DNA of 64,000 bases, from positions 18,294,157 to 18,358,156 of the forward strand of contig NC_044927.1 in the NCBI RefSeq assembly GCF_003576645.1. The letters run 5' to 3'. Shown here piece by piece: positions 42,037-55,053 of this stretch. The DNA is from Ipomoea triloba (Eukaryota; Streptophyta; Magnoliopsida; Solanales; Convolvulaceae). Positions within the stretch are counted from its first letter, which is position 1, and each line of letters starts with the position of its first letter. The translations under genes and the position numbers were made by a program. The notes below the pieces were generated by a model. That model saw nothing but the letters and a program-made list of their open reading frames with translations. It was not told the origin of the DNA and did not search any database.

Positions 42037-45000
42037 CTAAACATGCTGCACACGTAATAAACCACATGAAACCTGCTCACGCACAAAGAAATAATCAAGC
42101 ACCAAATGCTTCATCCAGGAATGAAAAACCAAGTTCCTACACACATAAAACGCACTCAAATTACCAGTAACAAGCACCAGAGAGTCACGCAATCGAACCC
42201 CAAGCTCAGTTAACAAATTCTTAATCCACATGACCTCCGCAGTAGAATTTGCTAGTACCCTATACTTAGCTTCTGTGGAAGATCGAGAAACTGAAAGTTG
42301 TTTGGTAGACCTCCAGGACACAACATTAGAACAAATGAACACAACATAAGCTTTTGTGGAACGACCACCATCACGGATGCCCCCCCAATTCGAATCAGAG
42401 TAGGCCAAGAGTGACAAAGGCTTATCCCTACAAAAATGCAAGCCAAAATGCACCGTCCCCTTCAAATACCGTAAAACTCGCTTCACAGACTGCCAATGCA
42501 ACTCTGTAGGAAACGCCATATATTGAGCTAAGCGATTGACGGCAAAAGAAATTTCTGGACGAGTAATAGCCAAATACTGCAGTCTCCCTATAGCTTGCCG
42601 ATACAGTGTGGTGTCGAAAGCCGTAAAACTATCCGAACACAAAACTGTGGTGAAACACATGGGTATCGATACTTCTTTCGCCCCCATCATACCAAACTGC
42701 TCCAAGATGTCAACCACATACTGACTCTGTGGAAAAAACAACCCATTAGACGTAGGAACAACTTCAACACCAAGAAAATGATGAACTGAACCCAAGTCCT
42801 TAAAGATAAAATCTATCTGCAAGACATTTCACAAACGAACTTATGAACCCAGTGTCATTCCCTGTAAGAATGATATCATCAACATACACTAAAAAGTACA
42901 AAACCACATCATGAGCACAATAAACAAACAAAGAAGAGTCAGCTACAGATTTCTTGAAACTGAAGGAAATTAGAAATTTAGACAATTCTAAGTACCAAGC
43001 CCTCGGAGCTTGTTTTAAACCATAAATTGCTTTTCGTAACCTGCAAACATGTCTGGGCAAACGCTGATCAACAAAGCCCGTTGGCTGCTCCATATATACG
43101 TCCTCATACAGTGTTCCATTGAGGAAGTCAGTATTATCATCCAACTGCAGCAAACACCACCCTTGTGATAAAGCAACAGTAAGTATAACACGAATAGTCA
43201 CCAGCTTAACCACCAGACTAAACGTCTCGAAATAATCCCGACCAGGCTCCTGCAAGAACCCTTTACCAAGCCCTCGGAGCTTGTTTTAAACCATAAATTG
43301 CTTTTCGTAACCTGCAAACATGTCTGGGCAAACGCTGATCAACAAAGCCCGTTGGCTGCTCCATATATACGTCCTCATACAGGGTGCCATTGAGGAAGGC
43401 ATTATTATCATCCAACTGCTGCAAACATCACCCTTGTGATAAAGCAACAGTAAGTATAACACGAATAGTCACCAGCTTAACCACCAGACTAAACGTCTCG
43501 AAATAATCCCGACCAGGCTCCTGCAAGAACCCTTTAACAACCAAACGTGCTTTAAACTTGTCTACAGAACCATCAACTCGTCGTTTGACCCGGAAAACCC
43601 ACTTACAACCAACAATGACATAGGTAGCACGAGGAAATAGTTCCCAAGTGGAATTTCTCATCAATGCATTAAACTTCTCCGACATTGCAGCCCGCCATAA
43701 GTCATTTTTCAAGGCTTGACTGAAAGTGCATGGTTCAATAGAGGCAGCTATGGGATGTGTTGTTGTCACATTCACAAACTTATCATTAAAATATTTTGGA
43801 TTTGGACGCCTTTGTCGTTGTGGTCTGGATTGATCAGAGTGCGTAGGAGATGGAGAAGACACAATGGAGAGTTGTGGAGGTTGAGTCTATGATGATGGCA
43901 GACAAGGTTCTGATGACTGAGAGGATTGGGAAGCCGTAGAAGTAGGATTTACATATTCTGAAAGTGTGTGAGATGACTCCAACTCAACCGAGGATTCATG
44001 CACAGGCTAAGAAGGGTTATGCATTGGACTAAGTGTAGCGGCATTTGAAGTGTATAGATGCAGTTCTACAGGACTATTCGCAAGTGGTAGAGTTTGCGCC
44101 AAACTAGGATATGGAATTGGCGTAGGAGGCATAGAGAGAGAGGTTTCGGGATAACTTGAGCATTTAAGTTTTTGAAATGGGAAATTATTGTCAACAAATG
44201 TGACATACCAGGAAACATAAAGACGCCAAGTGGAAGGTTTCAAGCACTTATATGTAGACTGACTCAAGGAGTAACCTACAAACACACACGGCTTGAATTT
44301 ACTGGAAAATTCAATTTTAACCACGGAAAGCATAAACACCCAAACTGCTTAATTTTCACGTAATTAGGCAATTTATTAAACAATTTCTGATAAGGTGAGC
44401 AATTTTGCAATATAGGAGTGGGCATGTGATTAATTAAATAAACTGCAACTTGAAAGGCATACGACCAATATTCAGATGACATAGATGCATAGTGTAATAA
44501 AGCCATACCGACTTCGATAAAATGCCTATGACGCCTTTCAGCAACCCCATTGTGTTCTAGTGCATGAGGTGGGGAGCCGGGGAGGTAAAATGAGAAATAC
44601 CCAATGCATTGAATACTGAAGTTAGTCTGGTATATTCGCCACCATTATCAGAAAAAATAGAGATTATTTTGTGCCCAAAATAGTTTTCAACCATGCGTTT
44701 GAATTGAGGAAAATGACACAGACATCGGATTTGTATTTGAGAGGAAATATCCAGACATACTTTGTGTAGTGATCGATTAATATAGTAACGAAACCCATCA
44801 ATGGAAAGAGTAAACGAACTCCATACATCAGTATAAATGAGTTGTAAGGGACAATTACTAGACATTGAATTGAACGAGAACGAAAACTTGTGACTTTTAT
44901 TAATATGGCAAGAAGTACATGAAAAAGAATCAAACTTCTTCTGATTAAAGCTTAGTTTATTACACCTAAGAATAGAAGCTAAGATTTTATGAGAAGGATG

Positions 45001-46360
45001 ACCAAATCGATGATGCAAGCCCGAAATAGAAACATATGAAGTTATATTGACCTGAGGAGGACTCTGGAATGGAAGGCTATAGACATCATGCTCGATCGCC
45101 CCTCGCATGAGTTGTGTTCCCGTTAAACGATCCTTAACAAGAAAATAAGAATCAAAGAATTCAACCGAGGCACGCTTAGTTTGGCAAAGCTTAGACACAG
45201 ACACTAAATATCTTTGTAATTTGGGAACACACAGAACATCAGACAGAATAAGAGACCTATTTGCAGAAGGTAAAGAAACAGTCCCAATGTGTGAAATGTT
45301 TAGAGACTTACCATCTCCCAGCAAAATCTCATCAGGTCCAGAGTAGTCTGAAACTTCTGTAAAGACAATGGTTGAGTGACAGTATGATGCAAAGCTCCTA
45401 AGTCCATAATCCATGACTGAGTTGGCATCATGGTTGTAGATGTTGTGTTCACCATAAGAGACGAATGTCCAGAGTGTTGGGGTTCAAGAACAATAATGGA
45501 GTTGTCTTTCAGAAATTTAGCAAGTTTGCGACAGAACCGTGTATCATGCCCCGAGTAGTCATAATATTTGCAATAACGATTGAGGCGATTGCCATTTTGG
45601 CGTGATTGATTCTGTCTGCCATTTGAGAACATCGAACCTCCACGGCCACGCCTGTTATAGCCATGAAAAGTTGTTTCAGCAACACTAGTGTTTGATGATG
45701 GTGGAAGACCGTTAAACCGCCGTTGTGTCGCGTTGACCGTCGGCATAAACACTTGTGTGGCAGCCTCATTGTCCTTCAATAATCTTTCATAATTTGTAAG
45801 GACATCAGATAATTCTCCATATGAAATAGCTTTAGTGCGCACCAAGTTGTGTGAATATATGGATAACAAGGTCATCTTCAGTGACATGACTCTGGGCAAG
45901 AGCTAAATCATCAGCAATGGCTCTCATATCTCGCATATAAGTTTCAACTAATCGGTTACCCTTTGGATTTTTTTGCTAGTTTGGCTTTTAAGGAGACTAT
46001 ATGCGACTTCGAGAGGATGCAGCACAACTGGTAGATAGACAAGTCCATGCATCACGGACAGATGATGCAGAGGAAATAACATATTGCAGGGTGTTTGTCA
46101 AGCTACCTAAGATAGCGCTAAGGATAATTTGGTCTTGCCTGAACCAAGTTGTAAAAGCTGGGTTTAGGACTCTTTGTGTTGCATCGGAATATTTCGTCGG
46201 AGCAACAACAGTGCCATCAACGTAACCCACAAGGTCAAGTCCAATGAGTGTGGACTCAACTTGCTTTTTTCCAAATTGGAAAGTTTGACGAGGTGAGTTT
46301 GATCGGGAAGTGGGTTGGAGCATAGAGTTGTACAATGGTTGTTTGAGGTGTAGCAGCCAT
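42037..46360 (-). pseudogene. Copia gag-pol polyprotein, multiply disrupted
   Basis: The start is the ATG at 46358-46360 (MAATPQTTIVQLYAPTHF). Order seen: UBN2-type gag (KKQVESTLIGLDLVGYVDG, after a frameshift at an A run near 46263); a zinc knuckle with its second Cys changed (CKYYDYSGHDTRFC); protease with SWIMDLGALHH where DSGA is usual; GAG-pre-integrase HHRFGHPS with CTSC; integrase core with TDVW and DNGGEY, frameshifted near 44790; reverse transcriptase QARLVVKGF-type start, YVDDIILTGND and [10 protein letters not shown]; RNase H with SDSNWGG and SSTEAKYR. At least four frame breaks plus a 271-bp tandem duplication in RT make it non-functional. Confidence 0.85.
42994..43535. repeat. 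271-bp tandem duplication inside Copia reverse transcriptase
   Basis: ACCAAGCCCTCGGAGC begins at 42994 and again at 43265, and the following ~260 bases match with only a handful of differences (for example AGTGTTCC versus AGGGTGCC). The duplication re-encodes the block from EPGRDYFETFSLVVKLV to GLKQAP and breaks the reading frame. Confidence 0.88.
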
Positions 46361-46428
46361 GGGAAACGAGAAGATAAACAGGTTCGGTAAGGAAATAAAA
46401 TCTCGCTAAAGGATTGGTTGTGATACCA

Positions 46429-46598
46429 TGTAGAAACTGTAAGCTTGATGTTTATTCACAACAAGGAAGCAAAATATATAGAGTACACAATCAGAAGAAA
46501 AGGAACCAGTTATAACAACTTATACAAAAACTAAGCATAAGCCAAAAGAATAGGCTAGAATAAAACTAAGCAGAACTGGAATAAAACTAAGCTCAATA
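46429..46598 (-). repeat. 5' LTR of the Copia element
   Basis: It starts TGTAGAAACTG directly after the TGATACCA primer-binding complement and ends CTCAATA. The next five bases, TGTAA, correspond to the TSD. Confidence 0.85.
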
Positions 46599-46684
46599 TG
46601 TAACTCTTTAACTAACATTGAACTTTTAGAACATCTTGGATAATAATTCCTTAAAAGAATTCTCCTTACGAGGATTCATACCAA

Positions 46685-48117
46685 TTTGGTATCATAGCTT
46701 AAATTTTATCCTCAAAATTCTTTGTTGTCTTCCTTTCTTGAATTATTTTTGTGTTATTACATCAAATAAAATCTCACATTTTTTTGGCTTAAAAAAAACC
46801 AAAAAATTTTGTCACAGCCATATCTTCTTGATTAAGTTTCTTGATTTTCATGATTCTTGTTTCTTAATTTAAGAAGAGTCATATCACTTCTATAAAATCA
46901 ATTACAACCAGCCCACATCACCTTTTAAACTATTTTCAGCCATATTTACTTCACAAATTCTCGATCACCACACCCTTCACAAATCCGTCTAACATCACAA
47001 ACCACCAAATCTGTGCATTCCACAAATTTTGATTGATGCTATTTGCTTCAAACGTGATTTGTGCTCAAACTACAGGTTCGTTTTCTCTAAAATATTTGAT
47101 ATCCTCACGTGCCCTTCTTAAGGTTTCTTAGGAGATATAGCTTATCAAAGTTGGTGTCTGTGTTCTTGGAATTATGTTCTGACCAGTTTGATCGTTACAC
47201 AACAGTCAACACTGATCCCTAGAGTCCTTTTTTTTTTTTTTTCATGGTTGTCTCTTGTTTATATATGTTTATTATATCATGTTTATGGTTACTTAACTTC
47301 TTGTTAATTTCATAAGGCTAGTGCCTAGTTGCTAATTATTGCATATTCCCTGCCATATTTGGAGCCACATGTTTGATGAACCTCCTAATGGTGTCTGTCT
47401 TGTACTTCTGGATTTTATAGTTCTTACATTTGTTTTCCCTTGTATCCCAAAAAAAAAACAAAACAAAAAAATCCCACTCAGAACTAGAACTCTAGAAAAT
47501 TCCACCCAAATATCTGCAATGTTGTGAAACTTCTACCCTTATCCTTTCTGGATGTCATTTTCTTGCAGTATAGAGATATGAATTGGGGAAAGTTGGAAGA
47601 TTTTGATTTATGAAAGGAACAGTCCAGTGGAAAACAACAAAGATGTAATGTTAATTTGGGGCCCTTAGCCCACATGGCCACATCTGCAATGCTAATTGTT
47701 CTGAAAATGAAAAGAGAGGCTAAAGAATGGTGAGGTCAATTTAGAAGTAATGAGATATTATTGAACATTCCATCAGTCAATCAGCCCTGGCTATGCACAT
47801 TAACTTAATGAGGAACTTACATAAAAGAGAAATATTTGAACATTCCAATCTGTTATGTCAATCAGCCCTGGCTATGGCTATGCACATTAAAGAGAAATGG
47901 GTGGTAAACAAGAAATAAAGCCTAGGGGATTAAAAAATTCTCCCTTGGCAAATTCTTCACTGGACAGAATTAGAGAGTTAAGGCAGCTTGTTCACCACTT
48001 CACCAGTACTAAATCAGTAAATCCTCCCCCTTGGCTAATTTTTCACTGGGCAGAGAGTTAGAGAGTTAAGGCAGCCTCCAGTGAAGCAACAACTTGTTAT
48101 TCACTTGTGGTAAACCC
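46685..48117. other. Intergenic stretch downstream of the RING gene
   Basis: No gene is supported. Imperfect duplications are visible: GTCAATCAGCCCTGGCTATG at about 47777 and 47858, and GAGAGTTAAGGCAGC with preceding TTCACTGG at 47970 and 48065. The part nearest 48117 is probably the 3' UTR of the RING gene. A T run lies at 47229-47243. Confidence 0.55.
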
Positions 48118-51100
48118 TCATGGAGCATATACAGCACGTACGATATCTAGTATTGGTGCTTCGCATATTGGGCACCTTCCATTGCCCCAAACTAGCTCAT
48201 GGGCACACCTGAAGCAGGTGCACATATGTCCACATCTGAAAAGCTCACAGGATTACTAATCAAGCAATATGGCTTCCAATTACCTCAGTGAAACACTCAT
48301 ATAATTTACCTGTATAGGAGAGAATCAATTTTCATCTCAGAGCAAATACAGCAGTTTTCATTGCTCGGATGTTTACTGCTTGAACCCCTCCTACTCTTTT
48401 GACCTGCATTAACAAAACCACTACTTCAATATTTGCAATGGAGTAGATGAGATAGCAAGTTCCTTTCAGATAAAAGTGTTTGTGAGTGACTGTGACAAAC
48501 CAATAGCTATGGATTACATCTTTCCCTGCACTATTGATGATTCTATGGAAATTTTAATGACAAGGGAACATAGGGAGGGGAGAGGAAATTTTTGTCACAT
48601 CATATGTATCTCGGTAGAAAAATAAAGGATTATACAAGAGACCATCTTTGTGTTTAGACAAATTGAGAGTCTTTGGCTTTGAAGGATAAAAAGAGGCCAA
48701 TAATCTGATGTTCAAATTTAGAAAAGCATGATCTCCAAGCTCACCTGATTGATTAAGAGCAGCTGCAACCTCATGCTTGATTGACTTTTGTAATTTAGCT
48801 TGCATGTTCATGCAATCCTTTATTGAACGTCGTATTTCAGACATCTCTTGATGGAGTTGTTCCATGTGCCCCCTTAATTCATATATGAGTTCTACTTCCT
48901 GGAAATGCAAGATATTACGTAGTATTATATCTCTGAATTTTAAGAAATTCAAAAGATAATCTAATAAGTTTTGATTGAACAATATAAAAGAATGAAAAAC
49001 AACAACTCACAATTGAAGGATGGCTTGTGGAGGATGCAAATGGCCTTGTGGCGTATAACTTAGCTGATTGAGATTGCGGTAAGGATGTAGTTGCTATCTG
49101 ATCAGAGTCAATACTGAAATTGAGATCTTGATTATGGCCCCAAGTGTGATCGACTACTTCTGCAGCTTCGTCTTCTGGTTGTTCTCGAATCTGGCTATCA
49201 ACTTCATACTCATCACCACTTTCATCATATTTGTCTTCTTCTATGTCCTCCACCTCCTCACTCTTATAGTCTGCCACCGGTACTCTTTCTCTTACTTCTT
49301 CCTGCATATTGCTGCTATTCACTGGAATTGGGTGTCTTTGCGAGCGACACATAATCATCTCATCTATTTTGTCTCTCAGACTACCAGAAAGAAAATTTGA
49401 AACACTTCTCCTGCACACAAGAAAAAAGGACAGTTATGTGCAAGTACTGAATGGGTCATTATTTCAAAACCGGGTTATTTCTGAGGCTATGCAAGATTCA
49501 CATCATATTTTTCATTGCATCAGTGCTAAAAGTAAGAATAGAAGCCAATCCTAGTTTCCTTGTGCCTCTTATTACGTAGCATATCTGAGCTTGACCATTT
49601 CCATTTTTAAAGAGGCAAAAGCTAGTTATTCCAAATAGAAATGCAAATTTTCAACCAATTTCATGTCTGTTAGATACAGAGAGTATTACCATTTTTCATG
49701 ACCATTTCCATTTTTAAAGAGGCAAAAGCTAGTTATTCCAAATAGAAATGCAAATTTTCAACCAATTTCATGTCTGTTAGATACAGAGAGTATTACCATT
49801 TTTCATGACCATTTCCATTTTTAAAGAGGCAAAAGCTAGTTATTCCAAATAGAAATGCAAATTTTCAACCAATTTCATGTCTGTTAGATACAGAGAGTAT
49901 TAATTTTCAACCAATTTCATGTCTGTTAGATACAGAGAGTATTAAATTTAGCCTTCATTCTACAAATGAGCTTGCAGAAAGCAGAAGGTGGTTTGAGTGG
50001 TTTTTACCTTTGAACGAGTTCTCGTATATCATTATTTTCGAAGAAAGGATCAAGCATCTCCTGGTATCTTACTTGCCTGAGATCTTCCCATTCACTGCGT
50101 GGGCGAGAAACATCAATTACCCAATCTTGATCATATTCTGGTTGTTGGGGGTAACCAGACTGTTCATCATCCCAGTCATAATAACTTTCTACTGGTTGTT
50201 GACTAGTGGCTATTGCCTCTTCCCAATCAATTGAAAATTCATTACTAGCTCCTTCAATCTGATGTTGGGGATCACTATACTGTAAAGTGGAGTTAACTTG
50301 TTCACAGTTATGATAAACTTCAAGTTGATTGGAGGTAAAAGAACACCCTGAATGTTGAGTAAGTAGCGCCTCCTCTTCTAGTGAGCTCAACGGGTCAGGT
50401 GCTGCTACCTCTCTGTGAGGGCTTATTCGCCCAACAAAGTCATCAAGACACTCCCTTTCTTGAAGTTGATAAGATGTGGAAACATTTCCAATATTTGAGG
50501 TATTGTCCACTGCTTCCCTATGGCGAATTTCCAAGCCGTTTTCTTGTCTATTCTTTGACAGCTCTCTTTGAGGATCACTATTAATTTGCTGAACTACTTT
50601 AGGATGATTCTCTTCTTTGATTCCAACAGATGTGGAAACATTTCCATTTGTTGAGGTACTATGATCTTGTGTCGATTGATTGGATACCGAAACTTTTCCA
50701 GCTTCTGCATTGCTATCAGGAACTTTTCTGGGCATGGCTTTTGAGTCAGCTATACTGTGCTGAACTCCAGCATTGAATCTCTCCCTGAAATGGATCATAG
50801 TTAATGCAAAAGTATTTTTAATCAAAGTCAAAGCAGTACAAAACAAGATGCACCATAAATAGAAACACATCAAAAATAATCTAGCATATAATAACTCAAA
50901 TATCTCACCTAATCAGTGCTTGACACATTGAAGAATAATTGGACAAGCAATGTTTACATAAATGCTAAAAGTGTTTCATTCATCTTAAGCATTACAGCCA
51001 TGACAAGTAGTTTGCATATAGAAAAGGAAGGCATGATAACAATGCAGTCTAATTCCAATGGTTATACAAGAACACTAGCATTAAACTTCATGATTCTTGA

Positions 51101-52593
51101 GGATCTCACCTGAGATGGGATATTGAAGATTGCGGTTTTCTATTTGATTCAGGCGAGGTGCTACTTGATGGTGGCTCATCTCTTGCTTTCGCCCCGTGTC
51201 TTAGGAGTTTAAGTCGAAGCACAGCCTGTTTATGAAGTGTTAGGATCATGAGTTTATCATTACGCCAAAACTTATAGCTAATAGTGAAGACGCAACTTTA
51301 TTATAGTCCGCCGCCATTTTACCGGCCTCCGCCCAACAATCTCCAGTCACCGGATGCTAGACTTGGCCTTTATCGGCTTACCCCCAACAATCTCCTAGTC
51401 ACTGGGTGCAAGATTTGGCATTTACCGGCCTCCGCCCAATCTCCAGTCACCGGGTGCTAGACTTGGCCTTTATCGGCCTACCCCCAACAATCTCCTAGTC
51501 ACTGAGTGCTTAGATTTGGCATTTACCGGCCTCAGACCAACAATTCCCGAGTCACCAAATGCTAGACTTGGCATTTATCGGTCTTCGCTCAATCCCCTAC
51601 TCACGGGTGCTAAACTTGGCCTTTATTGGCCATAGTCCAACAATCCCTAGTCAACGGTGCTAGAGTTGGCATTTATTAGCTCTGCCAAACAACCCCATTA
51701 CTCGGAGTTAGACTTGGCCTTTACTTGCCACAGCCCAATTAGGAAGGAAGCACAATTTAACTCAATTCAGCTAAACTAGTTAGGCAATTCAATAATCAAG
51801 AATTAGGGGAAATGGTGATAGGAGTTGTTAGTATTATTGGTACCTGAATGCGGCCTTTCTGTTGGAATTTAGAGACAGCTTTACGGTGTGTAAGAGCTTC
51901 AAGCTCCGTGGCTCTGTCGCGCTCCACTTGCATAAGAAAAGAGTAGAAAGCCGGGCGGCCTCTGATGATGCGCGGAGAGTTGAGAACCCGGAGCTGCTCC
52001 TGCTGATGATCCGACGATGTTCTAATCCGAGGCAGTAATAACCCTGCTTCATTTCCGCCATTAATGCTGGGTTCTCTATCATCAGCCGTACTGGAGGACA
52101 ATTTCCTGATTATATCAGCGACCCTAATCCTCTCTCTCTCCGTAGCGTCGGAATCTATCCCGCTCTTCGGCGTCCTGTCGGATTCCCAACCGTCAATCGA
52201 AGATTCTTCGTTTATCTGAGTCTCGAAATCACTCCATTTCCGTACGAGGGAAGAGACGCCGCCCAAATGCGGTGTCTCCACGGAGGATTCCGGCGCCGGA
52301 AAAACGACGTCTTTGACTTTTCTCCAGTTTTCTGAAGCCTTATTACTGTTCCATTCATCGTTTTCGTCTTTCTGGGGCTTATGAACCCACAAGTCCGTGG
52401 TGAGGTTAACCTGGTTTTCATCAGAATCGGAATTGAAATTCCTGGGCTGACGGGGAATGCAAGAATGCACCAAATCCTTGAGATTCTTCTGGAACGAATT
52501 GGAGCCTTTGGAATTAGGGCTGCAACGATCCCGCCGGTTTCGATCTCTCAGAACGCACCCAAACGGTGAAGACTGGACTTGAGAAGAAGCCAT
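48118..52593 (-). CDS. RING-finger protein, putative E3 ubiquitin ligase, seven exons
   Basis: RING proteins of this kind usually bring an E2 enzyme to a substrate for ubiquitination; no substrate can be inferred. Exons in transcript order are 52593-51844, 51225-51110, 50784-50008, 49410-49011, 48898-48745, 48403-48310 and 48235-48118. All introns are GT-AG and frame is kept, giving 2409 bases (802 aa). The start is [17 protein letters not shown]. Residues about 230-270 hold [18 protein letters not shown] and [11 protein letters not shown], conserved in this plant family; an RDDFRERF-like HLRERF block and [16 protein letters not shown] follow. A coiled coil ([19 protein letters not shown]) precedes the C-terminal RING at about 750-788: [16 protein letters not shown], and CPIC. 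The middle is acidic and low complexity. It appears intact; the family name is not settled, so no symbol is given. Confidence 0.9.
49593..49946. repeat. Three ~107-bp tandem units in a RING-gene intron
   Basis: TGACCATTTCCATTTTTAAA starts units near 49593, 49699 and 49806, each continuing to TAGATACAGAGAGTATTA, with a partial fourth. The units are almost identical, so the expansion is recent or an assembly product. It lies in the intron between 49410 and 50008. Confidence 0.9.
51306..51740. repeat. Minisatellite (~57-60 bp units) in intron 1 of the RING gene
   Basis: About seven diverged units of CCGGCCTCCGCCCAACAATC, CCAGTCACCGGGTGCTAGAC and TTGGCCTTTATCGGCC fill most of the 618-base intron 51226-51843. 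Alternate units resemble each other more closely, suggesting a ~118-bp higher-order unit. Confidence 0.85.
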
Positions 52594-53516
52594 CCCTGCA
52601 AGATTTTCAGATTCAGAACCTTGAGACAAGAATAACACAACACAGTCAAGTCTAGAATGGAGAAACAGAAAAGAACTCATACCGTTCAAATAGATAGAAA
52701 ATCAGAAGATAGAACAAAGAAACAAAGAATCATTAGAATGAGTAAGGTTTTAGGGAAAACTCATAAAAATTTCATAGGAATGACTAAACTAAAAGGCCCT
52801 CCTAGGATATGATAGAATTAGCAAAGCGGATAAAGATTCAGAGCAGATTGGGTTTAGCGTTTAAGGTAATTTTAATGAGAAAGATAGAATGGAATAAGCA
52901 GTTTTGTAGGACACTGTTTTCCTATTTTTAACGTTATATTCTCTCTCTCAATCCATTCAAACGGGAACTTTTGAATTTCTCAGAAATAGAAATTAAATTC
53001 CAAGAAGCGAATTTATTGTGTTTTGGGGGAAAAATGACCAAATATAGAAAAAAAGAGGGAACTGCAGTGCAGAGAGTGGAGTAGAAATGCAGGAGGGAAA
53101 CAGAGTGGGAGTGAGTATCAGAGTTGGGTGCGAAGAGGAAGTCAAAGAGAGAGAGAGAGACGTTGGATTTGAGCCGTTAGCGAAATGTGGGGTCGTGATC
53201 AAATAATGAATACCCTTTATCTAAGGCTTGCGCGACTTAGCGGTAAAGCCAACCCTCGACATGGTTCCAAGTTCTGTTCCAGTGAGAGAGAGCGTTTGCT
53301 CGCTCCTCTTTAAGTCTTTATTCCCCCCACCTTCTTCCCACTCAATTTGGGGTTCAAATTAAATGCTCCCATCTCTACTCTTTCCCAACACTTTGGATCA
53401 TTGGATTCTACTCATTTAATTTACTTTTTTAACTTATAATATTCTCACCAAAAATAAAAAGTATATATAATCTAAAAATCAATTCAATTTTTAAATTAGA
53501 ACAGAATACATCGAGG
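52594..53516. other. Upstream region of the RING gene
   Basis: The minus-strand promoter and 5' UTR should lie here. A possible 5'-UTR acceptor (TTGCAG) sits two bases before the ATG. (GA)n runs at 53147-53161 and 53284-53291 and CT-rich tracts suggest a TATA-less promoter; no TATA box was found. No other gene is supported. Confidence 0.45.
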
Positions 53517-53805
53517 TATTTGGTAAATAGTTGTTAGCTGATTGAATTAGTCGATTTGACTAGTTGATAGCATTAACTGATTGTAGAAAAACGTTTGGTA
53601 AATTAACTGTTAACTGATAGTTGATTACATGCAAAATGACTTTCTCAAAAAATTGATTGAAAAAATTGCTTTAAATTTTAGTATTTTGGAGCAATAAATT
53701 ATTATAAATAGATAATTAATCAAACACTCATATTGATTGTTTAACCAATTCTAACGGTTAATAGTGGTCAAATAAACTAAAATTAAGCTAACTATGTTAC
53801 CAAAC
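53517..53805. mobile_element. MITE, copy 2 of a two-copy family
   Basis: TTTGGTAAATAGTTGTTAGC at the left and GCTAACTATGTTACCAAA at the right form inverted ends. The body matches 19704-19982. A ~45-bp internal segment (GTTGATAGCATTAACTGATT) is present here but missing in copy 1. Confidence 0.7.
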
Positions 53806-54410
53806 ATGCTATCTTTCAATTTCTCGTGATTTTACATACTAATTACTTCTTGGCCTTTTTTTTACTATACTTTCATTCTTGAATCTGAACTCATGATCTA
53901 TGCCCTCGAATGTCCATCTTATGAGGATTTTTCTTAACTATTAGGACTTGATTTATAATTTATATGGTCAAATTGAAGTGAATGAGTAAACGAGTTTGAT
54001 TACCCAAATTATATCATGGACTAAGGTCCATAATACATATTATGAACATTGTTAACTTCTTTTTTGTTCTTTTCTTTTTCCCTCTCATTCTAATTGATTA
54101 ATATTTACCTTTGCAAAATATCTATAATTTGTTAAATACTTAATTGTAAATTCATAAAATTACATCTGTAAGTATATAATCTATTAAATATAAATATATT
54201 ATGTATGTAATTTTAATATTGTTTTTTTTAAATAATTTTAATATTGTTTTAAGTTCATAATATGTGAGTTGTAGGTAAATAAACTTAAAGCAAAAACTTC
54301 ATAAATTAAGTGCTTGACATATAATCAAGATTATGACATATTTTTAAAAGATATTTTATTGAAAATTAGCAAGTTTTCATTATAGACTTAAAGTATTAAT
54401 TAATAAATAC
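53806..54410. other. AT-rich spacer
   Basis: No gene is supported. A diverged GGACTAAGGTCC dyad occurs at 54013-54035. Confidence 0.55.
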
Positions 54411-54414
54411 TACG

Positions 54415-55053
54415 GCTACGTTTGGCAAACCTAGCTGAAAAGGTAGCTGAAAGCTGAAAAGTAGCTGAAAACTGAAAAGCTATAAGCTCGAAGCTGAAAT
54501 CTGAAGAGCTGTTATGCTTAAAAATGTTTTGTAAAATTAGCTTTTTGATAAGCTGATAAATGTAAAAAGATTAAAAAGGACATCTTCATACAATTTAAAT
54601 AATTTTAAATTTAAATAGGTTTGTTTACATAATAAAATATAAAATAATAAAATCAATATATTTAAATAAAATATAAAGTAAGAACATATATTTGAAAATA
54701 TATAAAGTAAAAAAAATATTTATAATTCATAAGATTAGTTCATACAAAAATTAATGTTCAAATATAAATATAAAATTGAAATTATAACCAAACATAATGA
54801 AAAGAAAATGTCAAAGGGGTTTTAATTGAGAGGGGTAAAGGATGTCATTTATTTAAAATAATAAGGATAAAGATGGAAAAAGTTAAAAAACTACTAGCTT
54901 ATTTTGAAAAGCTACCCCAAGTAGCGTTTCAAAATAAGCTCTTATTTTAAGCTACTAGCTTATTTTGAGAACATTACCAAACAGAGCTTATAGCTTATTA
55001 GTAGCTTAAAATAAGATATAAGCTCCTAAATAAGCTCTGTCAAACAGAGTCTA
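54415..55053. mobile_element. MITE-like element, ~640 bp
   Basis: The left end GGCTACGTTTGGCAAA and the reverse-complemented right end GACTCTGTTTGACAGA are imperfect inverted repeats. AGCTGAAAAG and AGCTTATTTTAAG-type subterminal repeats (TAGCTTATTTTGA at about 54897 and 54957) lie inside. The TSD is unclear, so superfamily is not assigned. Confidence 0.5.

Larger units (their letters stand above)
41756..46598 (-). mobile_element. Ty1-Copia retrotransposon, full length but degenerate
   Basis: LTRs of about 172 bp (41756-41929 and 46429-46598, about 95 percent alike) flank a gag-pol region read on the minus strand. The PBS TGGTATCACAACC (46416-46428, minus) is tRNA-Met type; a CTTGCGGGG purine tract abuts the 3' LTR. 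The flanks TGCAA (41751) and TGTAA (46599) match at 4 of 5 as TSD. The right LTR has lost its terminal two bases. All coding domains are present in the Copia order gag, protease, integrase, reverse transcriptase, RNase H. Confidence 0.88.
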
